NCBI GenBank assembly: GCA_002633005.1
Contig: NMRA01000169.1
Coordinates: 257,203 to 321,202, forward strand
DNA from: Phoronis australis
Lineage: Eukaryota; Phoronida; Phoronidae
Direction of reading: 5' to 3'
DNA: 64,000 bases
Shown here: positions 15,001-30,000 of the stretch, piece by piece
Numbering within the stretch: position 1 is the first letter of the stretch
Layout: each line of letters begins with the position of its first letter
The notes under the pieces: generated by a model
The model's input: only the letters and a program-made list of their open reading frames with translations
Told to the model about the DNA's origin: nothing
Databases searched by the model: none
Program-made: the position numbers and the translations under genes

Positions 15001-18000
15001 CTGCAAAACAATGGAAATTTACAGATACGAAGGTTACCAAATCAATGCTGCGTTTGGTAGTCGCAAAAATCTTGCGAAACAGCAAGATCCTGCAAATCTA
15101 CACGAGATATAGCCATGTTTTGATCACAATGGCTGGCTGACCTCACGAAGTTTGGAAAAATCTTCAGTTCAGGACACCATCTGGTGGATAAGTGGAATTT
15201 CATATTACTGAAATTTCATGAAAAGATATTAACTTCTGAAGGCCATTCACTTCCTAGATAAAGTATAGACAAACTTTTGTATGAGTTTGCAGGGTTGTGG
15301 GACCCAACTCTTCCTCTCATTTGTTGGATTCAAATAATGCAGTTGTACATTCTCTGGTTGCTGTGTTTAGTTTTATTCCACCTGGCTAACTGGTGTCCCA
15401 CAATCCTTTGCAGATATCCTATAAATTTTTAATCATAAAAAGATCAATGGTACAGCTATCGCTAAACAACATGGTCGTGGTGATTTTGAGCACTTCTTGC
15501 TTGAAATAAGCCTTTGAAACATGAAAAGGGAACTGCTATTTTAACAAAATAATTTTGTCTCCAATTGAAAAGAACTTTTCCGGCTTGTCTGTTTGCTGAA
15601 AGTGATAACCGTGGGATACACAGCAGTGCTTTCATATGTGAATTACCATTGTTCGCTCCATTAGTGTTTCTGTGGGACTAACTCCTTTGTGCATTGCCAT
15701 TACCAAAATCACCAAATAAAGGCAATTAGCCTCATAGATTTTGTAACATTTACACTCGTTTCAATGTATTAAGTATTAAATATCGATCCTCTACATGACG
15801 TATTTTATAAAGACAGACGTAAGTTAGCAATATATTCATGTCTTCCTCCTTTTACTTGTGTGCGAGGAGACACAGTCTTCCCTATTTCAAAATGATGATT
15901 AATTTGAAGGCATAATAAATCTTAGTGGTCATGAAGATTTCCATACATGCCGCAGAGGAGATGCTACAAAAGTATGTACGGTATTTTCTAGTTTGGGACA
16001 AAGAATGATATTGATGCTTTCACATCTCTAGGCCTTCCTGTCAATGGTTTTGTTGAAAAACACCTTAGTTTTAGAAACTACAGGTAATCAAGATGCTTAT
16101 TTTTATTGATTTCCTAATGATTAGATACTGTATCACTTGCTTCGAAGTGGTAGAAAAGACCTTAAGATTACAGGAAAATTATTAATTTTTAATGCCTGAA
16201 GAAAAGCTTGACATATACTGAACTGAATTTCCTTCGATTTACACGTCCATCCGAAAAACCAAAATCAAAACTCGGTCGCAACAAAAATGGTCCCCGTTTT
16301 TTCCTCACTATGATTTCATTGTTAAGACCAGCCTGAGCTCTCAGAGTCATTTTAGAAAACCATAGGGTTGACCAGTCATACCAGCATTTGACCTATCCAA
16401 TTCAATGTTAACTCATGGAAAAGTAAAGTTATTAACTATAGTTCTAGTAATTGTTTTAGAACTTCCATCAAATAACCTAGAAACACGACTTGTAATTGAA
16501 ATCAACTGTTCTTATGCTGACACACCAGCTGTGAGCCCAGGTTAAGGCATGTAATACCACACTGTAAAACGCACTAGAGTCAGTTTATAGTGAATCAACC
16601 ACCGGTGTCACGGTATTATACTTTGGACAGGAGTGCACATAGAAGATAGGGTACGCACCTATTTACAGAGTGGGCTGGAAAACGGAGGCTCATTTGCATG
16701 GAACTAAAATAAAAAGTAGCCCTTTCATATGGTTTTGTCCAGAAACAACATTCTTTTCTTTTGGGTTAGTTCCATGAATCTTAACCATTTCGTAATCACT
16801 TATGGACAACTGAACTTTGTGTTCTTTTTCACTGACCATTGAGCAAGAAATGACAAAAGACTGTCATGTTGTCAAAAATAAGTTTATGATTTGTGAAAAA
16901 AGTTTTTGAAATATAGATAACATTTCGTTCTGTTGTTTTGTGGAGCTGGAAAATAACTTATGTGTTAAGTTTGGTGGTTCTCAAAGTTAACCCTTGTTGG
17001 AGAGAATGTCAGAAAAGGCACCCTTTTGTTGAGAATGCTGTCACAAAACTTAAGGCAGTCCTTCATAGCAAACTAGTTTTGAAAAAGTCACTCTACTGTC
17101 ACATATCCATTTTCTATTTCCTTGTTCAGCATCACTGACTTCCAAAACATTGCACTTATGTGGTGTCTGGATTGCAAGATCATGCCGGGGGAACTAAGCA
17201 CCGGGCTTTATCCAGGATTTCAAAAATAGGATGTCCAAAATGGGGCTCCCAATATTCCAGGGCGTCCATGATTCCAATGACGCATTACCCCGCTCCCCCT
17301 CTGCCCCCACACACAGTGAGGTTTTTTACAAAAATGCGTTGAACAGGGCTTTTACATCTAAGTTTACAAAAACAGCTCTGTTGTAGTGAGCTTTTTATTA
17401 AAAAAAACTGTGTGGATCAAGACTTTTATGTCTAAATTTACGAAAACAGCCAAATAGCTAACCAAACAGGTATTACATGTGCTACAGATATTGGTTGAAG
17501 GATGAGTGCAAATTACTGTTGTAAAGTTTATCATATCATCTTAACTAGCTTTATATTTTGTGCAATGAATCATCAAAGATGCAGTTACCAACACAATAAA
17601 AATACAGAGATGATATGTGGTTTATATTTTGGCAACAGGTGTCACTGCTGCTCCATATTAAGACGCACATAGAAAAGCATGAAACGGGCACAAACTCAAA
17701 CATTTTAAATGGGGATATTCTTGTGGCACATCATATTATTAAAATAATGACATTTATTTTGTTTTTAATGTTTTTAAAAAAAGATGAAAAACATGAAACT
17801 ACAACTCTGAAACACCAGTTTGGAGTTATAGGTTGGTGTCCCTGTATAAAGTACTGAATTGCAGTGAAATATAAAATCACTGAAAGCAGATACACTCTGG
17901 TAACCAAACAGGTGGTAGTGATTGACAGGTCTACTAAATACTTTGAAATTAGTTTGAACATTGCATCATTTTATATACATTGTGTATTTATTTCTGAGTT

Positions 18001-21000
18001 GAAAGGGCCAACTTCTCTCTAGATTAACTGGGAGTCCTAGTTATCTTATAATATGGTATCCAAAGGGAGAAATTCTGATTGACAGGGCCTCTAAATGATA
18101 CATTGGGGTCTTTGCCAGGCCTTCCAGATTAGTGCCAGGGCATTCAAATAGACGCCCAGGATTAGGCTGCATGAAGGCCTGGAACTGAGTTGTCTTCCAC
18201 ATAAGGGGTAGGGGGTGCCACCCATCACAATACCTTGGCTACTCAGAAATATTGGGTACCCAAACTGATGTTATTTGTTTAACCCCCGTCAATTGTGTCC
18301 GATCCAAAATACCCAGTGACACAATATGAAACTGAGTAAAATATCCTCCAGACCTAAATTTGTCTTAAAACGAAACCTGACGGGGTGAGAAACCCACCCA
18401 CATGATAGGACAATGTATCAAGTTGACAGCACATCCTTACCAAATCCTCCTGTGCAGTGGATTCCCCCCCCCGAATCATTTTCTAAAAGCACTGTTTATT
18501 GATAATATGATCTCTGTCTGGGTTAAATACTTTATGACATGTATGAGACAGCAAAACAAATCTCATTTATTTTGGACCAAAAATTGCCAAAATAAGACTT
18601 TATCATTATCAATGTTTTAGTGAATGCCCACATTTTTCAAAATGTTGCCTGATGGTAGCTGTGGTCAAGAACTTGAACATTGAAAAGCATTGATTTGGTT
18701 CTACATGGTCAGGAATGAGAGAAGAAAATTTCAGTTGTCACTCACAGTATGCCTGAACTGGAGACCATTCACCGCAGTTCTTTGAAAGATGATGAATCAA
18801 AAATAATTGTCAAAGTTTAAAATTTCCATTTTTAACAGGCTGCTAATTTTTCTACAGATATGCAGGTGTTTTTTAATAACTTTACATTTCATATGCTTGG
18901 AATGATATACCAATTCCTTATTTTAGTTGAGAAATTCAATAAAATCAAACTTCACCTTGCAGTCATCATGTGCCCTAAATTAGTGAAATTGAAACAAATG
19001 AATTTTATCATAATATATTTAACACATGAATATTGTATGTTAGAGTCGCCTTTTTATCCTTCTGTGATGATAATCGTTCATTGTGTAGCAACCATAAAAC
19101 ACATACAGTACAAGCCAAAAGAATTCAGACAAAATGACCCAGAATTCCCCATCATGACGGCTGGGTGGAAGTTGAAGTCATCGTCAAAGTAGTCATCTCT
19201 CATGGCTGAGAATGGCGTATAAAGGATAATTATCAGGAAAGTGTGTAAGGGGGCGGAGCCATTTTGTATATGGAATTTCGTCACACTGATAGTTATTATC
19301 ACAAGTTTTTGCTGTCAATAGAATTGGCCCTCGTGGTGGAGAAACAAAATTTTGCCTAATCATGTTTGTCATGTAGCTGGACAGCACAATTTTGATAGAA
19401 GACCAAAATAATCAACACGCAATAGGTGAAACTGAAGTTAACAAATAAATGATTAACCAAAAATATGATTATATATGTTCTGTAAGTTAAGTTTGAAAGG
19501 GTATTTGACTGATGGGTTGGGTTGTATGCGTAACGTTAAGCAAACACTTTCACCATGGTTAGCTTATCAATCCGATGAGTTATTGAAAACTCACTTAGCC
19601 AGGGATGTACCTTAAAGTCTCACCGATTTCGGACAAAAATAATTGCCAAAATTAGTGTTTATTTTTTTAAAGGTATTACAATTTTTCAGAAATATTTGTT
19701 CGTCTTACCTATGGAATGGCACTTATAAATGAGTACAACATTTATTGAGTGCTACATACGATTTGTTAAAAAATAAAAATTAATATGTTTTGTATTGGTT
19801 TTTTTTCCTGTACATTTCATTCTGTCCTCTCTAATAATAGTACATGGTGTTTTGTTCCACTTACAAGAGCTGAGCTGTGCCACTGACTTATGATGCAATT
19901 CAATCAGTTATAAGCAGGGTTCCCTAACCAAAGCAGAGCTTCTGTTATTGAATAGAACTCAGTAAATAGTGGATGAGATTTAGTGAGTGGGCAGCATTAT
20001 GTAATGGCTTGGTGACCCAATGCCATCTATGGGGTGTGACTGATTTGTATATTGGATTAAAGATGGCCTAGGGAGTGCATGTGAAAGGGTTTGAGTAAAA
20101 TACTCAGTGAATGACAAAATATAACTTATAATTCTTTTTTAAAACTGTTCTGAAGCAACTGTAACTTTCAATAAAGTTTTGTCTTTCACTTTCACAATTT
20201 TTATCAGGGTGCCCTTTATTGGTAGAATTTGGGAGCTTTGACAACTAAATTTCATCAACTTTGTTTGAAACTTGTAGCATGCTGCGAACTTCTATTCAAT
20301 ATAAATATCAATCTTGTCTACAGCTCTGTCTTCTCATGTAAGGACAGAAGTTACTACATAGAAATTAGTGAATCTGTGCTGTTGGTCATCGCATTTGGAC
20401 AAGAGATTAGGGTTATCTGACAAGTAATTGATCGCTACTACACTCAGTGACTCAGGATCCCTGAAACTTGATTGTATACTTTTATTGAAAATTGTATTGT
20501 TTACTATGGCTGTTTAAAGCATAGTGTTGCTAATGAGTGACTGAAATGTCTGTGTGTTTAAATCGCATCCGTTTGGTAATTGTTACACCTGATCCTAAAC
20601 ATGTGGTATTTTTGTGCAAATACCGACAAATAAGTGAAACAGGGTTCACTCGACACACCTTGCTGTATTTGTACATAGATTTAGTTAATAAAAATTGATT
20701 CCTGCCTTACCTGTGCTCAAGTTGCCACGCATGTCCTGAGTTGTCAGCCGGCTTCATTTCTACTGGTTTTCTAACTGAGTTCCCATCCCATCCAGAGGAC
20801 CAAATCAATACTTGTTGTAAATAGCTTACCTGAGTAAACACCACAGCTTAAGTGCTCAGTAGGGGTTACTGTGATTCATTATGCAAGCCCTCAACATGGA
20901 TAACGTCAATACAATTTACTGGTTGCAAGTTCAGTGGAGACATTGGTGCTTGGTCTACCTGTAACATGGATAAGAACGTCTGTGTGGGACCTTATTGTTG

Positions 21001-24000
21001 CTTTGCATAATGGGTGTTTCTGTGTGTATAGAAATGCTTAGGAGAGCTTTTTATGTAGAGTTCACAGCTCCTTGGCCCAGCCCAGTCTTTTGTGTGCAAG
21101 CATTCATGCATGAGCATTCACTTGATATCAGACCTGTTTTGACTTGGGTATTGGTCTAAAAATGCATGGTGACCTCTATTGATTTATTGGAAAATAAAAA
21201 ATAAGTGGTGTGTTATGACTTCAGTTTCTCTGTTGAGTGAACAAAGTTTACCTGTTCATGAGGCATGCAGCACTCACTGTTCTCCAAACCATTTTGGCTG
21301 TGCCATCAAATTTTGTATGGTGATTCTACCCTGGTTTTGCACAGAAGTAATTATTGCTAAAATTGCTATTTTCCGAATTTTCTAAAGCTGGTTATAAAGG
21401 TGATGGAAAGTTTACCAAATGCTGTTTTATGACACCTACAAAATAGAAACCAAGCTTGTTATAGGTTAACATTTTCTGGGTATTTATTTTTATGGGAAAA
21501 TTTGACAAATCTAATTTGACTTGCCGGCCATATTGTGTGCTAAATTGGAGAAGACATGGTATTGTTTTATCCTTGTTATGGTAAAATTTAAACTTGAGGA
21601 AACCATTGGTGGAAAAATTATGTGAACTTTTTTACAACTGTTATGATATGGTACATCTTTTGGTGAGCTAGAATATAGATTTGAGCTCCACCCAAATAAG
21701 TCAGTCACACAGAATTGAAAATTTTAATGAGTAATCCCGTCCACACACATACATGTACTTACCATAGAACAACTTGCATTAGTGTCACTTGCCCTACTTT
21801 AAGTGCAGCGTCCACACACATGTATCCCATAACTGGGGTAAGGCGAAAGCTATCATTCTGTGCATGACAGTGGACAGTTGATGCGAATACAGCGCGCCTA
21901 AGAAGATTCGTTTGGATGTAATTGCAGCTGATAGTTACTTCCACCATGCCCCAGGTTTGTGCCTGCACAGCGACTATAAGTGGCGCAAGTTAACCTAAAA
22001 CAAGTTACCCTTCCTTGATAAAGTCAAGTAAGTTGTCACAAGTCGGGCAAGTTGCACTTGTTTAAGTGGTGTCCAGACAGTTCCCAAACCTAGCGCAACT
22101 CGTTTCAACAGTAACTTGCTCTTTATGTGGAGGGCACTTTACTTAGCCTTATTTTTATGAAAGTAAAAAATAACTGCTCACCTTCATCCCAATGCAGAAG
22201 TTATGGCTGCATGAAAAGACTGACATTGCTGAAAAAATTCTTAAGACTTGGGAATTTTTTGTTTTGTGATGTAACAGGAAATTGTATTGAACTAATCACT
22301 TTAAAGTTGGTAATAACTTATAAATTCAGATTTTATTTTTTGTTACCCTAAGATCAGTTTGCTTAAGCTCATTAATTTTAGGGTATCAAAATGTCAGTTT
22401 AAGAAGCATCCTGCAATATGTACCACTGTTTACTGGGACACTGACACTTTAAAAGGATATGCAGTAGAAAAGATGGAGGGGGGGGTGAAAATTCATAAAT
22501 TTCGGGGAAAGGAGTTGCTTAGCTGAACATGGATTATAATGTGATTGAGTAAGCTAAGTACTGCGAAACTTTGTAAATATGAATTTAAAAATTAGTGCTC
22601 AGGTTACCAATCACCGCAAGCTTTTTAATTTCCAAATTTAAGTATTCAGAACATTAATAAGTATAGTACCTTCTAAGTGTTGTAAACAGTTGTATTAATG
22701 TTACGTAAGACATTATCAACTTTAGCCAAATATGAACACAACATATAGATTTGAACTCAGTAAAAATGTTTATTTTCTGAAAGTATAAAGCTTGTAGAAT
22801 GTCTTTTTACCAATGTTTAATAATTTGGTCACATGACCATGTTTTAGTACAGTCAAGCAAATAAGAAAGGTACATTGGTAGCAGAACAATGGTTTCAATA
22901 ACATGATATTCAAATTTTGTTTGATATAAAGATTCAAGATGAGATCTAAAAGCATTCTAATTTTCTATTCATTTTCGTTTCATGCAACTTAAAAAAAAGT
23001 TTTTTCATGGAAGACCTATTTTTTTAAATCTCTCATACAAAAGTGGAACATTTTAAAAACAAATCCCTAATAGCCTTTTAGAGAACTGCATAAAATAACA
23101 GTATCTGAAAGTTTGATACGAATCCAATCAGCTGTTTCTGAGATCTGATGTTCCAAAGTTAGCCATTTATTTAGGGCACTGCTTAACTTTAAATTTACAT
23201 TGGGCCTGCCACTATCATTAACCAACCAGCCTGAGCATAAACTGTCAGTTTTTAATTTATTGTAATTCCTCTCTATAGTTGCCAAGGACTCCAATTCCCC
23301 TCACACTGGTTGATATGATGAAGACAGCGAAGGGAACCAACTTCTACATTTTAACCGAAGCGGGTGAGTGTGGCATCCCACCAGAGGGGGCTGTGGAGGC
23401 TGAGGGTTCAAGGTCAGAGATCAACCTGACATTCCTGACAGAGACGGGCGGAGATGAGAAGAAAACCCCAGAGTACATCACCAAACAGGATATCCCAGAT
23501 GAGATGTTCTTTGAAATTAAGAAGATGTATGTGTGTTGTGCGATTTTTTATAGAATTTGCATTTCACTCATTCCAGCAGTTCAGCACCATTAGATAAGAC
23601 CAAAGAAAATAGCGTAATAGGTTCTGATAGATGTTCTTTTTGAACATTTATGTGATGGTACGATATTTCTTTTAATTTTTCATATTTTTGAAAATAAAAG
23701 TCTCGGTATTTAAATACAATGTTTAGCAAGACTGCTGTGTGAAAATTTGAATGAAAAATATTCAGTGAGTTTTAGTGTATCCCAGAAGGCATTCAAGTGT
23801 TGTTCTGCAGTTTTAGAAAATTATGATTTTCTTTTGAACAGTTTGTAATACGTAATGTGATGTAACGTTTCAAACATTCGATAAGAAAACCTTCTATTTG
23901 GCCAGGTAAATGTCATGGGCAATGAAGTTTATTAAATGGGGCTAGTTCTTTCGCTAGGCATGGGCATTTGAAAGCGTGAATTTGATATTGGTGCGGGTGG

Positions 24001-27000
24001 AATGTGCAGAGTATTGACTCGAGTTTGAATAAGACCTGTTTATTGTAAGACACTTCACGTGCTGGTGCTCAATAAAAAATTGATAAATTGCAGACAAGGA
24101 GAGCAATACAACTTAGCATCTAAAAATCTAAAAATCTTAAGTGGGAAATTAATTTAAGCGGTGGGGTTTTACTCGAAAAAGGGGAGTTACCCAGACAAAT
24201 ATGGTGACCATAATTATGGTAAATTGTCACCAATTTCAGGGGGAGATAATTGCCAAAACAGTCCTTTTCTCATTTTCAAGGTCTTCTTGCAGTGTTGTGA
24301 GTGCCCAGAAGTTTTAAAAACATTAGGTGGTGGTAGATATCATCCGAAAGCTGAACATTGTAAAAAATTAATGTTTTGCTACATGTACCTTATATTTAGT
24401 TGTATATCCAACTTCTGGGATGTATGAATTCTTTTTCAGAATTCGTTTGAATTTCCTTGACCACTATGAGGAATGGGTTGAGCAAGCCATCGATCGTGCA
24501 AATAGCGTCGTAGCTGCAAAGGTATTGATTGCGACCTTTAACCCCCAGATCATTCATGACTTCTTCATCCCTGACCTCATGAAGTGCACAATTCTTGTTG
24601 TCTGATTATTGTTGAAACCAGGCAACATCTTGGGTAACATTGCTTTGCTATACTTGCAATACATTGTAGGAATGTGAGGTCATTCTTTATTTCAGACTTG
24701 ATTTTCCCAAAACTTTGTGGAACTGGCAATCAAATTTATTGTTTAGTTCAAACTTTGGAAATTTATTGAAATTTGTTAAAAAATATGAAGCTTCCATGTT
24801 TCACTCTGAAACTATATGCTTGAGTATTTCCGTTTTATTGAGTACATAATTGAAGGCCTTATTTTTCAAATATTGTCAGTATTACCTTCAATTGACCTTT
24901 TCCTTTCGACCTTTTCAGTATTGCCTAGCAAGTGACTATTCTTGCTAGCAGCCTTCTTGTAAATCACTCTTCGACCAGCAGCCGTCATATTAATCACTCT
25001 GTGTTGTTGCAGACAGAAGAACTGAACAGTGAACTTGACCTTCGCCTTCACCTGCACGCACCTCGTGCAAAACGAGCCGAGCTGGACGTGCATCACGTTA
25101 GAGCTGGTGAGGACACACTTGTGCCGTAGAATTGGTTTGCAATGTGTAGCTGCCATTTTGGAGAGACTGTACTCATGGGTGCTTTCCTGGCCCTAGACAT
25201 TTGCAACCAGACACTACTAGTAGAGTTCCATTGAAATTCATTTATTGCAAACCCTGTTCAGTGAAAGAAACACTTTGTGGTCCACGATGATTAGCAATAC
25301 ATATTTCAACAGATAGTATACCATGAGAAAACTTGACTTAAGGAATGAACATGTGTTAATGTACAGTTTTCTCCCACAATTCAATATTCCAACAATCATT
25401 GTTAGCCATTTTGCTTGCATATACTAGAGTACACCTTACACTCCTTACGCACTGCACCAATAGAAACTAACGAGGTCAAATTTTTTCGCTGAAATAAAAG
25501 CTTCTATTTCAACTCTCACAATAAACTGGTATATGCTGCACACGGATCACATAACCCCACTTTGCTTAAGGTTACGTGGGACCCTCTAAAATGGCTATTT
25601 ATATCGAACGAAATTTGGTCGTGTTATTCAGACTGTTGTTTTGCTACGGATGTACGTTTCTTTTTGCTAATTTTTACTAAAAAGACATGGTCACGTCACC
25701 CAATTTATAGGAGATCGGGATGAAGTCAAATATCCGAGTTAAAATCTATAGTTTTGTAGATGATTAACTAAATGCTGTGACTTGTCGGTAAGGTTATTTA
25801 TATCCTTTAGTCAGGCAACAATGGAACGTGAAAATTTTGGCAACCGTGTCTCGGGTACAAAATGACAAAAGATTTTCTGTGAGTAACGTGACCATTTCCC
25901 TTAACTTACAGCTGAACTGGTTATGCACAGTGAGCGTGTGTCCCGCCATTGTAAGGGAATACATCAGACTTTGACTGACCTGAAGATGGAGTTCACGGAG
26001 ATGACTCACGGTCATAACAAGCTGTTTGAAAAGTTCAGAGCCGACATAGAAGAGCTGGAGGTCGTCTTTATTAATGCCACTAAGTCATCCAAGTGAGTGA
26101 TTGTTTTAACATGTCATTTACTTGGTTATCCCCAATCCAAAAGTTTGTGTTAACATCATTTATGTGGTTTACTTGGTTAGTGCCAAACTATGACTGCTTG
26201 TTTAAACACAATTTATGTCATTTATTTAGTTACTGTCAATCTGAGCACAGAAGCCATATCAAGGAACTGAATAACCTCTGAACGGTATATTTCTCTCACC
26301 ATAACCTTCTATAAACGTGCGATTACTTCCAATTTTAAATAAAACTATGAATTAATATTCCGTGATTGCTTGGAAGTCTTAATGGCTATTATAAGCAAAT
26401 ATCAGTAGTGCTTCTAACCTACAGAATGAATGAATGATACAATTTCCAAATCTTTGCAAAAATTTCATGTCCAGATGTTAAGGCAGCCCTTAGTCATTTT
26501 TATGCGCCCACATATTTATATGTGGATGCATTATGCCGTCATCTCCGTCCGGCATCCGGTGTCCACTGCTCTATCTCCAAAATGCCTTGACATATGTTCA
26601 TGAAATTTTTCACGTGTTCCTTCTGTGGATGGGACGGCATGAGCGAACTTTCGAACAGATCCGACTATCGGTGTGCCCCCTAGTGACAATTTTAGTTTTT
26701 TTATGTTTACGTCTGTATCTTCAAAAGTCCTGAACAGATTTTCATTAAAATGTGGTATATAGGCATAGTAAGATGACGCTGTCCTGCCGTTTTCGGATGG
26801 GTTCAACGTAGTTTGCACCACCTATTGGCCATTTTTACTGTTTTAAAGTCTGTTTTAAGCATCCACCCCTCTATCAACCAAACCGCTTAAAGGATGATTG
26901 TGAAAATTGGCATGTATGTTCTTACTGTGAAGTGGACGGCCGATGGTGATTTTCCGAGGATTTGCAGTACTGTGGCACCTCCTAGTGGCAGTTTTGTTTT

Positions 27001-30000
27001 TTTTTTTGCGCTTATGGCTGTATCTCCAAAACCGTTTGAGGGATCATTACTAAATTTAGGAAGTGTATTTATATGACGTTGACAACAGATGACGACGACT
27101 TTCGGACGGATTGACTACTGGTGTGCCCCCTAGTGGCAATTTTAGTTTTTTACGTCTACCTGTATCTTCAAAAGTCCTCAATGGATTTTCATAAAATTCA
27201 ATATGTAGGGACGTATTAGTGAGATGATGTTGCTCTCCTGTTTTCGGATGCATGCGACGTAGTTTGAGCCACCTAGTGGCCATTTTTACTGTTTTTGAGT
27301 CTGTGTTTTGCGTCCACCCCTCTATCAACCAAACTGCTCGAAGAATGGTCATGAAAATTGGCATGTACGTTCATACTGTGAAGTGGACAGCTGATGATGA
27401 TTTTTCAACTTCTGTGGCGCCTCCTAGTCGCAGTTTTGTTTTTTTGCGCCTATGCCTGTATCTCCTAAACTGTTCGCAGGATCTTTACTAAATTTAGGAA
27501 GTGTATTCATATGATGTAGGCAATGAACAACAACAACTTTCGGACGGGTCTGACTGCTGGTGTGCCCCCTAGTGGCAATTTCGTTTTTTTAGGTTTAACT
27601 CTGTATGTTCAAACTTAAGGTCCTCAACAGATTTTCGTAAAATTTTGAATATAGGCATCTATTGGTGAGGTGACGCTATCCTCCTGTTTTTGGATGGAAT
27701 CGAGGTATTTTGCACCACCTGGTGGCCATTTTTGCTGTTTTTGAGTCCTGTTTTTGGCGTCCACCCTTCTATCAACCAAATCATTCTAGGGATGGTTTTA
27801 AAAAATGGCATATATGTTTTCAGTGTAAAGGGGGTGACATTTGATGATGGCGACTGACCACTGTGGCTCTTCCTAGTGGTCGTTTTGTTTTGTTTTGTGC
27901 CCATAGCTTTATTTCCTAAACCCACTGCAGGATCTTTATTAAATTTAGTGAGTGTCTTAATTGTAATGAAGATTACAACAGATTTCAATGACTTTCAGGC
28001 CGATCCAACGGACACTGTGCCCCACTTAAGTGGCAATTTCATTTTATTCTGTTTTCCTTTCTTTGTTTTTCTGAAGTTCCTTGACACATTTTTATGAAAT
28101 ATGGCATGTTCCAGTTTTTTTGATGGATTGTACGTTTTTGGCCATTTTATGATACAAATAAATAACCCTAAAAGCACACCATTTGCGATGCATTCTTGGG
28201 CGCATATCAACGCTCTGCGTTGCTTTAGTTATAAATGATGGATAAACATGAACATTGCTCTTGTTATAAATGATGGATAAAATTGCCTGAACATTTTTCA
28301 TGTACAAGATACATCGCTGTTATCATCACTTTTTTAAAAATCTTTGGCTTAATTCATGGAAAATTAGTATTTATGGATTTCATTGAAGTTTTAGATTTTT
28401 TAGAAATAAAATCACTGACATGGTATCGTCACTCCTTAGCAGTCTCCTTATGATTCAGCATACCATCAAATCATTCGCACCCGGTATTATACTGTTTTGC
28501 AGACTGGTGGCACTGCAGAACCAACTGCAGGTGGAGCTAGACAAGTTCATGACCCAGATACGAACGTCTTTACGCCACTTCCGTCAACACCTGGACGACA
28601 CTCTGCAGATGTTAAGAGAGTCCAATGCGCGTTTCATCAAGTCTTTCAAGTAAGTGGCAGGGAAGAGAATGCGCCTGTTATAACACAGTCCGTTAGACTA
28701 TTAGGTTTCTTTTTGGAGTTACGTGGCTTTTGATTTTGATTTGCCTATTTTATACCCCATGTGTACAACAATAAAGAGAACAAATAAGAAAAATAAGTAC
28801 GTAATTCAGAGCAGGTTGTTTCTGCCTGCAGTGCTTACTGATATAGAACAGTCAGACTACGACTGCTTGGTGCATTCTGTTAGTGTTGGTAACAATTTCG
28901 AAAATGTTGATGGAGTTTCTTCCAATTTTGTGCGACTCCATCAAACTTATGGTGCAAAGCTGGTAGGAAATTAGATGGAAAATAACTGCATATGGTTGCG
29001 TTAATTAAAATGCACAAAAATTCCACCTTGAAATTTTTGTTAATATTCGAAGAAAAGGTAATTTTAAAAAAGCTAAACGATATGTTGCATACAGTTTCAT
29101 TTTAGACACCTCTACACTTGGATTATAATAGTCGTTTCATTTTGTTTTTTCTGTTGTTTGCCCTACATTTATCCAATAAAATCATTTTAGAATCCTTAAT
29201 ACACCAGTCACCATTACACCTTGTTAGATCCTAGTGTAAACTAGCCTAAACTAGCCTAAAGTAGTCACATTCATAACCTTTGCCTACAATGTTGCTTTGC
29301 AGACTTTTCTCTGAGGGTGGCAACTTCTGTCCAGAAGAGATTGAGGATTACAGGAAACGTCTGGAGAAGATGTCCTCCAAGATTGACACCGCCGAAGGGT
29401 TCGTTATGTCTGACCTGGAGGGTATGGAGTCGAAACGACTCGACCAGGCGACCAAAGTCTCCAATGAGTTTGAAGACAGGTAACATGGGTTTCATTGCAT
29501 GGGTTTCCTTAGGAAGCGGATAGGAATTGGCATTTCATTTCAAGAGAATGTGAACTGACTTAATGTAATTGGTGGTGACACTTAGTCTAGCATTATGTGT
29601 TTAATGTTGACTACTTTTGTAAGTAAGGGACTTAACCATCAGAGGAAAATAAGACACTGAGAAGAAATTTAGTTACAGTTCTACAGATCTGGTATCTAAG
29701 ATGGTGAATACTGTTATTGTGAGTTTGATCACTGGTAGCCCATGCTGAGTATACTAGTTAGCCCATGTCATTTAGACTTGTTTGAGAAAATATTGCTATG
29801 ATTGTAACTAAATCAGCTGCCAGACGTGACTCATTCTATGCAGTACATTTCACATGAAAAGAATCCTACGTTCATTGACACCCTAACCATTGGAGATTGG
29901 GCAGCTCGACCAGTTTGCGCACCACAAAATTTGCCGGATCAGGTCAAACACACCATGCTGTTGTGGTTAATAAAATCACCTGAGGCTGCTGATGTTGTGG

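Larger units (their letters stand above)
14857..23278. other. Right part of intron 10
   Basis: About 8.4 kb of non-coding sequence upstream of the arrestin start. It contains pieces of family-2 MITEs (about 18590-18670, 19611-19760, 21340-21560) and an inverted-repeat-like stretch at about 21737-22075. No ORF here has exon-like composition with matching splice sites. The arrestin promoter should lie just right of 14856, but I see no clear TATA box or CpG-rich block. Confidence 0.5.
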
